The notes under the pieces: model-generated
What the model was told of the DNA's origin: nothing
The model's database searches: none
The model's input: only the letters and a program-made list of their open reading frames with translations
Position numbers and translations under genes: made by a program
From: Allobosea sp. Root483D1
GTDB taxonomy: Bacteria > Pseudomonadota > Alphaproteobacteria > Rhizobiales > Beijerinckiaceae
Length of the DNA stretch: 64,000 nucleotides
Direction: 5' to 3'
Assembly: GCF_001429505.1 (NCBI RefSeq)
Contig: NZ_LMJW01000020.1
Coordinates: 321,644-385,643, forward strand
In this document: piece by piece, positions 1 through 9,600 of the stretch
Layout: every line of letters begins with the position of its first letter
How positions within the stretch are numbered: the first letter of the stretch is position 1

Positions 1-2
1 GC

Positions 3-782
3 TTCGCCGCCGCCGTGCCCTGGCTGATCGCGCTCAGCATTCCCGCGGGCCGCTATGCGAAGACGTTCAAGCGCGAACTGATGCCGTTGCTGCTCAGGCG
101 CCATGGCGAGCTGCGCTATGTCGAGGGTGCTGCCCCGGCGGTCGGCGATCTCGCCGCCAAGGGCCTGCTGCCGCGGCACGACCAGGCGGCGATCGACGAC
201 GCCATCGTCGGCCGCTATGCCGGCTATGAACTGCGCCTCAGCGAGATCGAGCTCGAGCGCAAGGCCGGGAAGAACAACAGCACGGTGTTCAACGGCCTCC
301 TGCTCGTGCTCGCGGTCGACACGCCCTTCCTCGGCACGACCATGGTGCTCGACCAGAGCCGCCCGGCCCCTTCTGGGCTGATGCCGGTCAGGCTGGAAGA
401 CCCGCGCTTCGCCTCGATCTACGACGTCTACGGTAATGACCAGGTCGAGGCACGCGCCGTGCTGACGCCGGCGGTGATGGAGCGGCTGCTGTCGATGGCC
501 GATGGCGGCGACTTCTTCCCGCCCTCCTGCCTGGTCGAGCACGACAGCATCACCTTCGCCGTCGCCCAGACCGGCACGCGCCAGCTCTTCGAACCGCCGA
601 GCCTGCAGGCACATGACGCGGCTGCGCAATTGCAGCATCTCGAAGACGAGCTCGCCCTCGTGTTCCGACTGGTCGACGCGATGATCGCCATGCATGTCGC
701 GGTCAAGCCGGGCGGCGTCATGCCTCCCGGCACATCCTTCTCCGAGCGGCCGGCTGTGCCGCCGGAGGATGCCTCGCACTGA
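3..782 (+). CDS. DUF3137 family protein, 5' end outside window
   Basis: The reading frame is open to the left edge, so the N-terminus is missing. GTG at 15 is the first possible start inside the window, but the frame stays open before it. A hydrophobic stretch at the very start (PWLIALSIPAG) suggests a membrane anchor. The motifs VYGNDQVEAR and LTPAVMERL in the middle of the visible part, followed by a conserved hydrophobic tail, are typical of DUF3137, a family of unknown function that is often found beside LemA. The lemA gene follows after 14 bases, so the two are probably co-transcribed. Family assignment is from recognition of motifs; function is unknown. Confidence 0.8.
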   Translation, partial: FAAAVPWLIALSIPAGRYAKTFKRELMPLLLRRHGELRYVEGAAPAVGDLAAKGLLPRHDQAAIDDAIVGRYAGYELRLSEIELERKAGKNNSTVFNGLLLVLAVDTPFLGTTMVLDQSRPAPSGLMPVRLEDPRFASIYDVYGNDQVEARAVLTPAVMERLLSMADGGDFFPPSCLVEHDSITFAVAQTGTRQLFEPPSLQAHDAAAQLQHLEDELALVFRLVDAMIAMHVAVKPGGVMPPGTSFSERPAVPPEDASH

Positions 783-796
783 AAGGGCCCGAAGCA

Positions 797-1366
797 GTGA
801 CCGCTTTCCTGATCCTCCTGCTCGGCCTCGGCGCCGTGCTGTACTTTTGGTACGCGGCGATCGTGAGACGCCGGAACGCGGTGGGCGAGGCGCTCGGCTC
901 GATCGACGCACAGCTCCAGCAGCGCCACGACCTGATCCCCAACGTGCTCGCGATCGCCCGCCGCTTCCTGGAGCATGAGCGCGGCCTGCTCGACGAGATC
1001 ACGCAATTGCGCAGCCGCGCCATGCCGCAGCTCGGCGCCCGCGACGTCTCCGGCGTCGCCGAGAAGTTCCGGACGGAAGAGGCGATCTCCGCCGACATGA
1101 CGCGGCTTTTTGCCGTCGCGGAGAATTATCCGGAGCTGACCTCCTCGGCGCCGATGATCGAAGCCCAGCGCAGCTATGACGAGGTCGAGGCCAACATCGC
1201 GGCCGCCCGCCGCTTCTACAACAGCGCCGTCGGCGATCTGCGCAATGCGGTGCAGGTCTTTCCCGGCTCGCTGGTCGCGGGACTTGCCGGCGTGCGCGAT
1301 TTGCCGCCTTTCTTCGAAACGACCGAGGCCGCGCGCCAGCCGGTCAAGGCGAGCGATCATCTCTAG
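797..1366 (+). CDS. lemA: LemA family protein
   Basis: This 189-residue protein has one N-terminal transmembrane helix (residues 3-20) and then a long helical body, the usual LemA build. The motif after the helix (VRRRNAVGEALGSIDAQLQQ) and the later Y-P-E-L and RRFYNSAV segments are LemA hallmarks. LemA proteins are membrane-anchored helical bundles of poorly defined function. The GTG start was chosen because it directly precedes the hydrophobic helix. It lies 14 bases after the DUF3137 gene, and the small exported protein gene follows 9 bases later, so these three look like one transcript. Confidence 0.88.
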   Translation: MTAFLILLLGLGAVLYFWYAAIVRRRNAVGEALGSIDAQLQQRHDLIPNVLAIARRFLEHERGLLDEITQLRSRAMPQLGARDVSGVAEKFRTEEAISADMTRLFAVAENYPELTSSAPMIEAQRSYDEVEANIAAARRFYNSAVGDLRNAVQVFPGSLVAGLAGVRDLPPFFETTEAARQPVKASDHL

Positions 1367-1375
1367 GGGGATGCC

Positions 1376-1717
1376 ATGCCGATATCCGGGATCATCGCCG
1401 CGGTCCTCGTCGCCGCCCTGTCGGCTGCGAGCGCCGCCGGGGCGGTCGAAGCGCTGCCGAAGCTCGCCGGCCAGGATTACGGCAAGGCGCGCGCGGCCTT
1501 GCTGCGGCAGGATTGGCCGCCGGTCGCGCTGCCCGATGCCGACAGCTGCATGGCTGGCGACAAGCGCTGTGCCGGGCGGCCGGAAATGTATGTCTGCGCC
1601 GGCACGGGCCTCGGCCAATGCGTCTTCGTCTGGCGCCGCAAGGCGACGGTGATCGACGTGATGACCGAGGGCGAAGAGCGCCCGGTCGTGCGCTTCATCC
1701 GCCTGCGGAAGGATTGA
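1376..1717 (+). CDS. small exported protein, PASTA-like N-terminal motif
   Basis: This 113-residue protein has a clear signal peptide (residues 1-23, ending AAGAVEA). The next segment, LPKLAGQDYGKARAALLRQ, resembles the first half of a PASTA repeat (hydrophobic-x-G-x-x-x-x-x-A-x-x-x-L). Four cysteines (SCMAGDKRC, YVCAG, QCVF) could form two disulfides in the periplasm. I do not recognise a named family. A GGGG ribosome-binding site lies just upstream of the ATG. It sits between lemA and a protein kinase gene, 12 bases before the latter, so a link to envelope sensing is possible but only inferred. Confidence 0.7.
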   Translation: MPISGIIAAVLVAALSAASAAGAVEALPKLAGQDYGKARAALLRQDWPPVALPDADSCMAGDKRCAGRPEMYVCAGTGLGQCVFVWRRKATVIDVMTEGEERPVVRFIRLRKD

Positions 1718-1729
1718 ACGGACGGTCCC

Positions 1730-4204
1730 GTGAACCAGCGTGTCGATCTCGACCGGGAGCAATGGGCCGCGATCCGCGGCCTGTTCGATGCGCTCGCCGA
1801 GGCCTCGCCGGCCGAGCGCGAGCGCATCCTGGCGCAGAGCCGGCAGCCGGCCTCCGTGATCGCCGAAGCGAAAGCCCTGCTCGCGGCCGCCGACGGGGCC
1901 GGCGCGTTCATGGAGATCGATGCGGGCCGGCTCGCGGGCGCGCCGGATGCGGAGGTATCATATCAGTCGCTGGCGACGGGGACGCGGATCGGCGTCTTCT
2001 CGATCGTGGCGCTGATCGGCCGGGGCGGCCAGGGCGAGGTCTACCAGGCCGAGCGCTGGAGCGGCGGCTTCGAGCAGAGCGTTGCGCTGAAGTTGCTGCG
2101 CCCTGAGGCGGCCGAGCAGTTCGCCCGCTTCGAATATGAGCGCCAAGTTCTCGCCGGCTTCGAGCATCCCGGCATTGCCCGCCTGGTCGATGGCGGCAAG
2201 GCGCCGGACGGGCGGCCCTATCTCGCCATGGAGTTCGTCGCCGGTACCGCGATCACGCGTCATTGCGCCGAGGCCGGCCTGCCGCTCGCGGCGCGGCTCG
2301 ACCTGTTCGAGCAGGTCTGCGAGGCCGTCGCCTACGCCCATCGCAACCTGGTCGTCCATCGCGACCTCAAGCCGTCGAACGTGCTGGTCACGCCGGAGGG
2401 GCAGGTGAAGCTGCTCGATTTCGGCGTCGCCCATGCGCTGGAAGCGCCTGGCCAGACGCTGATGACGCAGATCGTGTTCACGCCCGACTATGCCGCGCCG
2501 GAACAATTCGAGGGGCGCAATCCCACGACCGCGACCGATGTCTATGCGCTCGGCGCGATCCTGTTCGAACTGCTCACCGGCCGGCCGCCCTGGCAGCTGG
2601 CGAACTCGGCCTTCGCCGGGGCGATGCGCGTGATGCAGGACCAGCCGCCGCTGCCGAGCCCTGCTGCGGCTGAGCGCGCGGACGCACCGGTTCCGCCGGA
2701 GCGGCTGCGCGGCGATCTCGACGTCATCGTGCAGAAGGCGATGCGCTACGAGGCGGGCGAGCGCTATCAGGGTGTCGCGGAGCTGGCCGAGGATCTCCGG
2801 CGCTTTCGCCGGCTGGAGCCGATCGCGGCGCGACGCGGTGAGCGGCTCTATCGCATCCGCCGCTTCCTGCGTCGCAACCGGATTCCGCTGATCGCGGCCG
2901 GGCTGCTGCTGGCGGCGCTCGGCGCCGGCGCGGCCGGCGTCCTCGTGCAGATGCGCCGGACCGAGATCGCCAGGCTCAACGGTGCCGCCGAGAACGAGCG
3001 CGTCACGGCATTGCGCGACGGCTTCATGCTGATGCTGCGCGCGGCCTCCCAGAGCGGCGGGCCGGGGTTTGCCTCGGCGCGCCAGGTGCTCGACGCCGCC
3101 GCGGTGCAATTGCAGCGCGAGGGCGACGCCAATGTGCCGCTGCTGCTGCGGACCCTGGCCGAGCTCTATGGCGAGATCGGCGATCCGCGCACGGCCATCA
3201 GGCTGATGGAGCGCTATGCCGAGCAGGCGCGAGGCAGCGGCAGCGCCGGCCGGCTGGCCGAAGCCGAGCTGGCGCTCGCCGGCTACCGCTTCCAGCTTGG
3301 CGAGCGCGACAAGGCGCAGGCCGCATTGTCGGAAGCGAAGCGCTTCTTCCAAAGCGAGCCGGCGCGCCATCCCAAGCAATTGGCGGAACTCGCCGGGGTC
3401 GAAGCCGGGCTGCTACGCGAATCCGGCCGGCGGCCGGAGGCGATGGCGCGACTGCGTACCGCGATCGCCGAGCTCACCGCCCTGTTCGGCCGCGACAATG
3501 GCGAGATCGCGACGCTGCAGCACAATCTCGCGCTGCACGCGCTGGAGGCCGGGCAGATCGAGGCGGCGGCGCAGGCGCTCGACGAGACCGAGCGCGTGCT
3601 GGCGGCATCGGGACGCGGCCGCTCGGTAATCGCGATCGGCACGCTCAACCTGCGCGCCGCGCTGGCGCTGCGCCAGGGCGACGCGGCCGGCGCCGAGCGG
3701 CTATGGCGCCAGGCGGTCGAGCGGCAGCGGCGCGACTATGGGCCCTCGCTTGCTTTGGCGGCGATCGAGCTCAATCTCGGCCGGCTGATCATGGCCGGCA
3801 GCCGTTTCGCCGAGGCGATGCCGATCCTCGAAGGAGCGCTCGGCATTGCCGCTCCGCTCGCCGGCGAGAGCAGTGCGGTCACCATCATGCTGCGCCAGAG
3901 CCGCGCCACCGGGCTGATGGTGCAGAGCCGGCTCTCCGATGCGCAAGGCGAGATCGACCAGGCCTTGCGCGCCGCGCGGGCCGCCTTCGGCGAGCGTCAT
4001 CCTTATGTCGGGCTCGGGCTCGGGGTCCGCTCGCAGATCCTGCTGGCGCAGGGTGGTGCTGGTGCGGCCCTGCAGGCGCTCGAACAGGCGGAAGCCATCC
4101 TGCGCGCAGCTGGCGCCGTCGGCGCGCCTCATCTCGCCGAGCTCGGCCCGACGCGCGCGCTGATCGAGGAGGCGCTAGCTGGGAAGGCCCCGCGTCAGCC
4201 CTGA
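1730..4204 (+). CDS. membrane Ser/Thr protein kinase with periplasmic TPR domain
   Basis: An 824-residue protein with a cytoplasmic kinase domain at about residues 85-370. The glycine loop is IGRGGQGEV (96-104), the ATP lysine is K121, the catalytic loop is HRDLKPSN starting at H210, and the metal-binding DFG is at 230-232, so all catalytic residues are present. One transmembrane helix (about 383-406) follows, then about 400 residues of helical TPR-like repeats, probably periplasmic. The gene converges on an ECF sigma-factor gene, overlapping it by 10 bases at the stop codons. Kinase/TPR genes beside sigma factors of this type are a known recurring pair in bacteria. GTG start; substrate unknown. 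Confidence 0.9.
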   Translation: MNQRVDLDREQWAAIRGLFDALAEASPAERERILAQSRQPASVIAEAKALLAAADGAGAFMEIDAGRLAGAPDAEVSYQSLATGTRIGVFSIVALIGRGGQGEVYQAERWSGGFEQSVALKLLRPEAAEQFARFEYERQVLAGFEHPGIARLVDGGKAPDGRPYLAMEFVAGTAITRHCAEAGLPLAARLDLFEQVCEAVAYAHRNLVVHRDLKPSNVLVTPEGQVKLLDFGVAHALEAPGQTLMTQIVFTPDYAAPEQFEGRNPTTATDVYALGAILFELLTGRPPWQLANSAFAGAMRVMQDQPPLPSPAAAERADAPVPPERLRGDLDVIVQKAMRYEAGERYQGVAELAEDLRRFRRLEPIAARRGERLYRIRRFLRRNRIPLIAAGLLLAALGAGAAGVLVQMRRTEIARLNGAAENERVTALRDGFMLMLRAASQSGGPGFASARQVLDAAAVQLQREGDANVPLLLRTLAELYGEIGDPRTAIRLMERYAEQARGSGSAGRLAEAELALAGYRFQLGERDKAQAALSEAKRFFQSEPARHPKQLAELAGVEAGLLRESGRRPEAMARLRTAIAELTALFGRDNGEIATLQHNLALHALEAGQIEAAAQALDETERVLAASGRGRSVIAIGTLNLRAALALRQGDAAGAERLWRQAVERQRRDYGPSLALAAIELNLGRLIMAGSRFAEAMPILEGALGIAAPLAGESSAVTIMLRQSRATGLMVQSRLSDAQGEIDQALRAARAAFGERHPYVGLGLGVRSQILLAQGGAGAALQALEQAEAILRAAGAVGAPHLAELGPTRALIEEALAGKAPRQP

Positions 4205-4716
4205 AGCTCGCGATAGAGCCAGGCCCGGGCCTGGAGCCAGTCGCGCCTGACGGTCCGGTCGCTGATGCCAAGGACGCGCCCGGTCTCCTCCTCGCTGTAA
4301 CCGGCGAAGAAGCGGCATTCGACGACCTTGACGAGGCGTGGGTCGATCGCTTCGAGCGCGGCGAGCGCGTCGCTGATCCGGACGACCTCGTCGTCGCCCG
4401 CGGCGGGGAGATCATGCCGGTCGTCGAGGGGCAGGGGGCGCTGGCCTTCGCCGCGCTTCTGGCTGAGCCGGGCACGGGCGGCATCGACGAGGGCATGCCG
4501 CATGGCGGTCGCGGCGCTTGCCAGGAAATGCGCCTCGCTGGTCCAGCCCGCGCTCTGGCGCAGCTTGAGATAGCTCTCGCTGACCAGCGCCGTGGTCTGC
4601 AGCGTCAAGGGCCGGCCGGCGCGGAGACGCTCGCGATGCGCGATCTTGCGGAGCTCCTGATAGAGCGCATCGGTCAAGGCATCGAGCGAGAGGCTGGAGT
4701 CGGCGGCCGTCATCAT
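4195..4716 (-). CDS. ECF RNA polymerase sigma factor
   Basis: This gene encodes a 173-residue sigma factor. Region 2 is near the N-terminus (ALYQELRKIAHRERL then TALVSESYLKL) and region 4 is at the C-terminus, with the helix-turn-helix FAGYSEEETGRVLGISDRTV. It resembles the SigF-ECF group that is often encoded beside Ser/Thr kinases. The frame is open further upstream, but the extra residues do not look like sigma factor. I therefore chose the ATG at 4716 (the next codon, 4713, is also ATG). It is convergent with the kinase gene and 55 bases downstream of the TetR gene. No anti-sigma factor gene is adjacent, which fits control by phosphorylation (inference). Confidence 0.88.
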   Translation of the reverse strand: MMTAADSSLSLDALTDALYQELRKIAHRERLRAGRPLTLQTTALVSESYLKLRQSAGWTSEAHFLASAATAMRHALVDAARARLSQKRGEGQRPLPLDDRHDLPAAGDDEVVRISDALAALEAIDPRLVKVVECRFFAGYSEEETGRVLGISDRTVRRDWLQARAWLYRELQG

Positions 4717-4771
4717 GGCGACGATAGCGATCGGGGCCGGGTGCCGCAACGCGATGGTGGCGATAGGCGGA

Positions 4772-5389
4772 TCAGGCTGGAACAGCCAGTCCCCTGCAGA
4801 CGAGACGAACCAGGCCCTCGATCTGGCGGTCGAGATCACGGCGCGGCACGGCGATCAGCTTCTCCTCCAGGCCGATCGCGACGACGCCGTGGACGGCGGA
4901 GAACAAGGTCCGGCTCATCAGCATGCGCTCAGGCTCAGCTCGATCCGGCACCAGCACGCTGAGCGGCTCCAGGATGTGGCGGAACATCGTCATCTGCTCG
5001 CTCACCGCCCAGTCTGGCACGATCGCACCTTCCGTCATGCGGTGCTCGAACAGGACGCGCCAGAGCTGGAGGTTGTCGCGGGCGAAGGCGCAATAAGCGA
5101 GGGCGACCGCGACCAGCCTGTCGGCGGCCTCGCCGGCGGAGGCCGGCGCGTCCTTGCCCTCGGCCGCGCTCAGCGCCGCGTCGAGCCGCGTCAGCGTGCG
5201 CGAGCCGACGCGCAGGACGAGCTCGTCCATGTCCGCGACGAGATTGTAGATCGCGCCGAGCGCGCAGCCGATCTCCTGCGCCAGCTCACGCGCCTTCAGG
5301 CCGGCCAGGCCCCTCTCGGCGATGGCTCGCTCGGCCGCATCGATCAGCTGGATGCGCTGCCGCTCGCGGCGCGCCGCGGTCGTGGTCAT
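4772..5389 (-). CDS. TetR family transcriptional regulator
   Basis: A 205-residue TetR-type repressor. The N-terminal helix-turn-helix spans about residues 8-55 (RIQLIDAAERAIAERGLAGL, then ELAQEIGCALGAIYNLV), and the rest is a helical ligand-binding domain. The start at 5389 was chosen because upstream codons run through the operator region. It is transcribed divergently from a pspA-like gene. The space between them holds three copies of a 13-bp palindrome, one of which overlaps the pspA promoter, so it probably represses pspA and itself. The inducing ligand cannot be told from sequence. Confidence 0.9.
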   Translation of the reverse strand: MTTTAARRERQRIQLIDAAERAIAERGLAGLKARELAQEIGCALGAIYNLVADMDELVLRVGSRTLTRLDAALSAAEGKDAPASAGEAADRLVAVALAYCAFARDNLQLWRVLFEHRMTEGAIVPDWAVSEQMTMFRHILEPLSVLVPDRAEPERMLMSRTLFSAVHGVVAIGLEEKLIAVPRRDLDRQIEGLVRLVCRGLAVPA

Positions 5390-5408
5390 GCGGTCGCTTT
5401 CATTTTTA

Positions 5409-5479
5409 TGAACGTTGTTCAAAATTATCCTTGAACGTCGTTCAAAGCTGGGGTATATCCGTTTCGTGAACATCGTTCA
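5409..5479. promoter_or_regulatory. three TetR-type operators TGAAC-N3-GTTCA
   Basis: Three copies of the palindrome TGAAC-N3-GTTCA lie at 5409-5421, 5432-5444 and 5467-5479, between the TetR gene and pspA. All five bases of both arms are kept in every copy; only the middle three differ (gtt, gtc, atc). The second copy overlaps the -35 box of the pspA promoter and the third lies just after its -10 box, which is the arrangement expected for repression. Binding by the neighbouring TetR protein is inferred from position. Confidence 0.85.
5431..5459 (+). promoter_or_regulatory. candidate sigma-70-type promoter of pspA
   Basis: TTGAAC (5431-5436) and TATATC (5454-5459) are separated by 17 bases, the optimal spacing, and match the -35 and -10 consensus at four of six positions each. 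The pspA start codon is 36 bases downstream. Two of the three TGAAC-N3-GTTCA operators overlap or abut this promoter. Confidence 0.6.
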
Positions 5480-5495
5480 TAGCAGGGAAAAGCCA

Positions 5496-6188
5496 ATGCT
5501 CAAGATGTTTCTCACCTTCGTCCGCGGCGGCGCCGCCCTCGCCGAAGAGCGCTTCGCCGACCGCAACGCGCTCGTCATCCTCGACCAGCAGATGCGCGAC
5601 GCCACCGGGGCTTTCGAGCGCGCCAAGAAGGCGCTCGCTGTCGCGATCGCGCAGGATCGGCAGGAAAGCGAGCGGCTCGCCGTCGGCAAGGCCCGCATCG
5701 CCGATCTGGAGAACCGGGTCTCGGCTGCACTCGCCGCCGGAGACGACAGCCTCGCCCGCGAGGGCGCCGAAGCGATTGCCGTCTTGGAGGCCGATCGCGA
5801 CGCGGCGGCGGGTGCGCAGGCGCTGTTCGCCGCCGAGATCGTCCGCCTGCGCCGCCATGTCGGCCAGGCCCAGGCGCGCATTGCCGAATTGGGTCGCGGG
5901 CGGCGTCTCGCCCGCGCCGCCGAGGCGGTGCGCCAGATGCGGCAGGGCCGGATCGAGGCCGGTCCGGCGCATGAATCGAGCCTGACCGAGGCCGAGCAGA
6001 CGCTGAAGCGCCTGCGCGAGCGTCAGGTCGAGGCCGAAGCGGCGGAAACCGCGCTCGACGAGCTCGACGGCGCGGCCGCCGCCTCGGTCACCGAGAAGCT
6101 TGCCGCCAAGGGCTTCGGCCCAAGGCTGCGGACGACGGCCGACGACGTGCTGGACCGGCTGCGCAGCCGGCAGCTGCAGGCGAATTGA
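5496..6188 (+). CDS. pspA: PspA/IM30 family membrane-stress protein
   Basis: A 230-residue, almost entirely helical and coiled-coil protein. It has the amphipathic N-terminus (MLKMFLTFVRGGAALAEERF) and the helix LDQQMRDATGAFERAKKALA typical of PspA/IM30 proteins, which coat and stabilise damaged inner membrane. A purine-rich ribosome site (AGGGAAAAG) precedes the ATG at 5496; an earlier in-frame ATG would place the operators inside the gene. It is divergent from a TetR regulator and followed after 40 bases by a YiaA-like membrane protein. There is no PspF-type activator nearby, so control here seems to be by TetR repression instead. Confidence 0.85.
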   Translation: MLKMFLTFVRGGAALAEERFADRNALVILDQQMRDATGAFERAKKALAVAIAQDRQESERLAVGKARIADLENRVSAALAAGDDSLAREGAEAIAVLEADRDAAAGAQALFAAEIVRLRRHVGQAQARIAELGRGRRLARAAEAVRQMRQGRIEAGPAHESSLTEAEQTLKRLRERQVEAEAAETALDELDGAAAASVTEKLAAKGFGPRLRTTADDVLDRLRSRQLQAN

Positions 6189-6228
6189 CCTCTCTACTCT
6201 CCAAACGCACCCGACGGGAGACAAGACA

Positions 6229-6507
6229 ATGAACCAGAATGTACAACCTCATAGCGGCGCCTGGGTCAGCTTCACCTACGCCTCTTTCTTCGCCGCCGCG
6301 GCCATGGTCGGCGCCGGCGTCCTGTTCCTGCCGCTCGACTGGTGGGCGAAGGGCTATCTCGCCATGGGCTGCGTGATGCTCGTCCAGTCCTGCATCACCA
6401 TGACCAAGACGGTGCGCGACATGCACGAGGCTTCCAAGCTGGTGAACCGGATCGAGGACGCCCGCACCGAGCGCCTGCTGATGGATGTCGGGAAGCCGGC
6501 TCTGTGA
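6229..6507 (+). CDS. YiaA/YiaB-type two-helix inner membrane protein
   Basis: A 92-residue protein with two transmembrane helices (about residues 16-34 and 40-57), followed by a short charged C-terminal tail (TVRDMHEASKLVNRIEDART). This matches the YiaAB two-helix family, of unknown function. A GGGAG ribosome site lies 10 bases before the ATG at 6229. It follows pspA by 40 bases on the same strand, so it is likely part of the same TetR-controlled envelope-stress operon. Confidence 0.8.
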   Translation: MNQNVQPHSGAWVSFTYASFFAAAAMVGAGVLFLPLDWWAKGYLAMGCVMLVQSCITMTKTVRDMHEASKLVNRIEDARTERLLMDVGKPAL

Positions 6508-6551
6508 GCTTTGACGCGCCGCCGGCAAGTCCAGCTTAACCGCAAACCGAG

Positions 6552-6590
6552 ATCGGCCGGCGCAGGCAAGAGTTGCTTAGCCCGGCCGAT
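6552..6590. repeat. 9-bp perfect inverted repeat between yiaA-like gene and aas
   Basis: ATCGGCCGG (6552-6560) is the exact reverse complement of CCGGCCGAT (6582-6590), and the 21-base loop can itself pair (GCA/TGC). It lies 45 bases after the YiaA-like stop and 33 bases before the next start. No T-run follows, so it could be a transcript-end structure or a binding site. Confidence 0.4.
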
Positions 6591-6622
6591 GCAACCTCAT
6601 TGTCCCTTCCCGTGAGATCACC

Positions 6623-9600
6623 ATGATCGACACATTGATGCTGAAGCGGCGCCTCGCCCCGCTGTTCTGGGCGCAGTTCTTTTCCGCCTTCAACGACAAT
6701 TTCCTCAAGAACGCGCTGGTCTTCATCATCCTCTACAAGCTCGCCGGTTCGCATGGCGAAGCGCTGGTGACGCTGGCGGGCGGGCTCTTCATCGCGCCCT
6801 TCTTCCTGCTCTCGGGGATCGGCGGCCAGATGGCCGACCGGTTCGACAAGGCGATGATGGCGCAGCGGCTGAAGCTCGCCGAGATCGGCGCGGCGGCGGT
6901 CGCGGTCCTCGGCTTCACCTTGCATTCCGTGCCGGTGCTGTTCGCCGCGCTTTTCCTGTTCGGCGTGATCGCGGCGCTGTTCGGGCCGATCAAATACGGC
7001 ATCCTGCCCGACCATCTGAAGCGCGAGGAATTGCCGGCCGGCAACGCCCTGATCGAGGGCGCGACCTTCATCGCCATCCTGCTCGGCACCATCGCCGGCG
7101 GCCTGACCGCGCGTGAAGGCGGCGATGCCGCCCAGCTCAGCCTGCTGATCATGGTCTTCGCCTTTGCCTGCTGGGCCGCGACCCTGTTCATCCCGAAGAC
7201 CGGGCCGGCCGCGCCGGACCTTGCCATCGACCGCAACATCCTGCGCTCGACCCGCGACCTGCTGATCGATCTGTGGGGCGACGCCCGGCTGTGGCGCACC
7301 GGCGTCATGGTCTCGATCTTCTGGCTGATCGGCGCCGTGGTGATGTCGCTGCTGCCCTCGCTGGTAAAGAACGGCATGGGCGGCACGGAGATGGTCGTCT
7401 CGGCCTATCTCGCCGTCTTCGCCATCGCCATCGCGGTCGGCTCCGGCATCGGTTCCTTCCTGTCGAGCGGGCGCATCGTGCTGCTGCCGGTGCCGGTCGC
7501 CGGCGTGGTGATGGGCCTGTTCGCGCTCGATCTCGGCTGGGCGGTCTCGGGCATCGTCGCGCATCAGCCGGCGCAGGATATCGGCGCCTTCTTCGCCAGC
7601 CCGTCCGCCTGGCGCGTCGGCATCGACCTTGCCGGCCTCGCCATCGCCGGCGGCGTCTTCGTGGTGCCGTCCTTCGCAGCGACACAGGCCTGGGCACCGG
7701 CTGACAAGCGCGCCCGCATCGTCGCGGCGGTCAATGTGCTCTCGGCCGCCTTCATGGTCGCCGGCGCGGTCGTGGTCGCGCTGCTGCAGGCAGCCGGCCT
7801 GACGCTCAGCCATCTCTTCCTGCTGATCGGGGTCCTCACCATCGCCGCCTCGGTCTGGGTCCTGCGGACGCTGCCGACCAATCCGCTGAGCGACTTCCTC
7901 TCAATCCTGTTCCGCGCCTTCTACCGGGTCGAGGTCAGCGGCCGCGAGAACATCGCCAAGGCCGGCGACAACGCCATCATCGCGCTGAACCACGTCTCCT
8001 TCCTCGATGCGGCGCTGGCGCTCTCGATCCTCGACAAGGAGCCGGTCTTCGCCATCGACCACGGCATCGCCCAGCGCTGGTGGGTGAAGCCCTTCCTGAA
8101 GCTGACACGCGCCATGCCGCTCGATCCGTCGCGGCCGCTGGCGACGCGCTCGCTGATCAACGCCGTGAAGAACGGCGAGAGCCTGGTGATCTTCCCGGAA
8201 GGGCGCCTGACCGTCACCGGCAGCCTGATGAAGGTCTATGACGGCGTCGGCATGATCGCCGAGAAGTCCGGAGCGAAGGTCGTGCCGGTGCGGATCGAGG
8301 GGCTGGAGGCGACGATCTTCTCGCGATTGACCCGCGAGCAGGTGCGCCGGCGCTGGTTCCCCAAGGTGCGCGTCACCGTGCTGGAGCCGGTCACGCTGAC
8401 GGTAGCCGAGGAGCTGAAGGGCAAGCCGCGGCGCCAGGCGGCGGGGGCGGCGCTCTACCAGATCATGTCCGACCTGATCTTCAAGACCACGGATATCGAC
8501 CGCAGCGTCTTCGAGGCGGTCGCCGAGGCGGCGAAGCTCAATGGCAAGGGCCGCGTCGCGGTCGAGGATCCGATCACGGGCACGCTGAGCTACAAGCGCC
8601 TGCTGATCGGCGCCGAGGTGCTCGGCCGCAAGCTGATGCCGCTCGCCGGCAAGGGCGAGGCGATCGGCGTGATGCTGCCCAACGCCAATGGCGCGGCGGT
8701 GACCTTGCTCGGCCTGATGTCGGCAGCGCGCGTGCCGGCGATGATCAACTTCACCGCCGGCGCGAGCAATATCGCCGCCGCCTGCAAGGCGGCACAGGTG
8801 AAGACGATCGTCACCTCCCGCGCCTTCGTCGAGAAGGGCCGGATGGGGCCGCTGATCGAGGCGCTCTCCGGCGAGGTCGCGATCGTCTATCTCGAGGACG
8901 TCCGTGCCACCGTCTCGACCGGCGACAAGCTCAAGGCACTCTGGCACCACGGCAGGCCGATCGAGCAGGCCAAAGGCTCGGACCGCGCCGCGATCCTGTT
9001 CACCTCGGGTTCGGAGGGGGCGCCCAAGGGCGTGGTGCTCTCGCATCGGAACATGCTGGCGAATGCGGCGCAGGCCGCGGCGCGGATCGATTTCGGCCGG
9101 CGCGACAAGGTCTTCAACGTGCTGCCGGTGTTCCACTCCTTCGGCCTGACGGCGGGTCTCGTCCTGCCGCTGGTCTCGGGTGTGCCGGTCTATCTCTACC
9201 CGTCCCCGCTGCACTACCGGATGGTGCCAGAGCTGGTCTATGGCTGCAACGCCACCATCCTGTTCGGCACCGACACCTTCCTCACCGGCTATGCCCGCGC
9301 CGCGCACCCCTACGACCTGCGCTCGCTGCGCTACATCGTGGCCGGCGCCGAGCCGGTGAAGGATACGACGAGGCGGATCTATGCCGAGAAGTTCGGCCTG
9401 CGCATCCTTGAAGGCTATGGCGTGACCGAGACCGCGCCGGTGCTGGCGCTGAACACGCCGATGTTCAACCGCTTCGGTACGGTCGGCCGGATCATGCCCG
9501 GCATGGAAGCCAGGCTCGAGCCGATGCCGGGCGTCGAGGAGGGCGGACGGCTGCATGTGAGCGGCCCCAACATCATGCTGGGCTACCTCAAGTCCGAGAA

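Noticed and set aside
428..1762. Long minus-strand open frame (about 440 codons) opposite the DUF3137/lemA region
   Set aside because: It runs antisense through three plausible genes, is rich in R, H, A, D and G typical of antisense frames in GC-rich DNA, and shows no motif.
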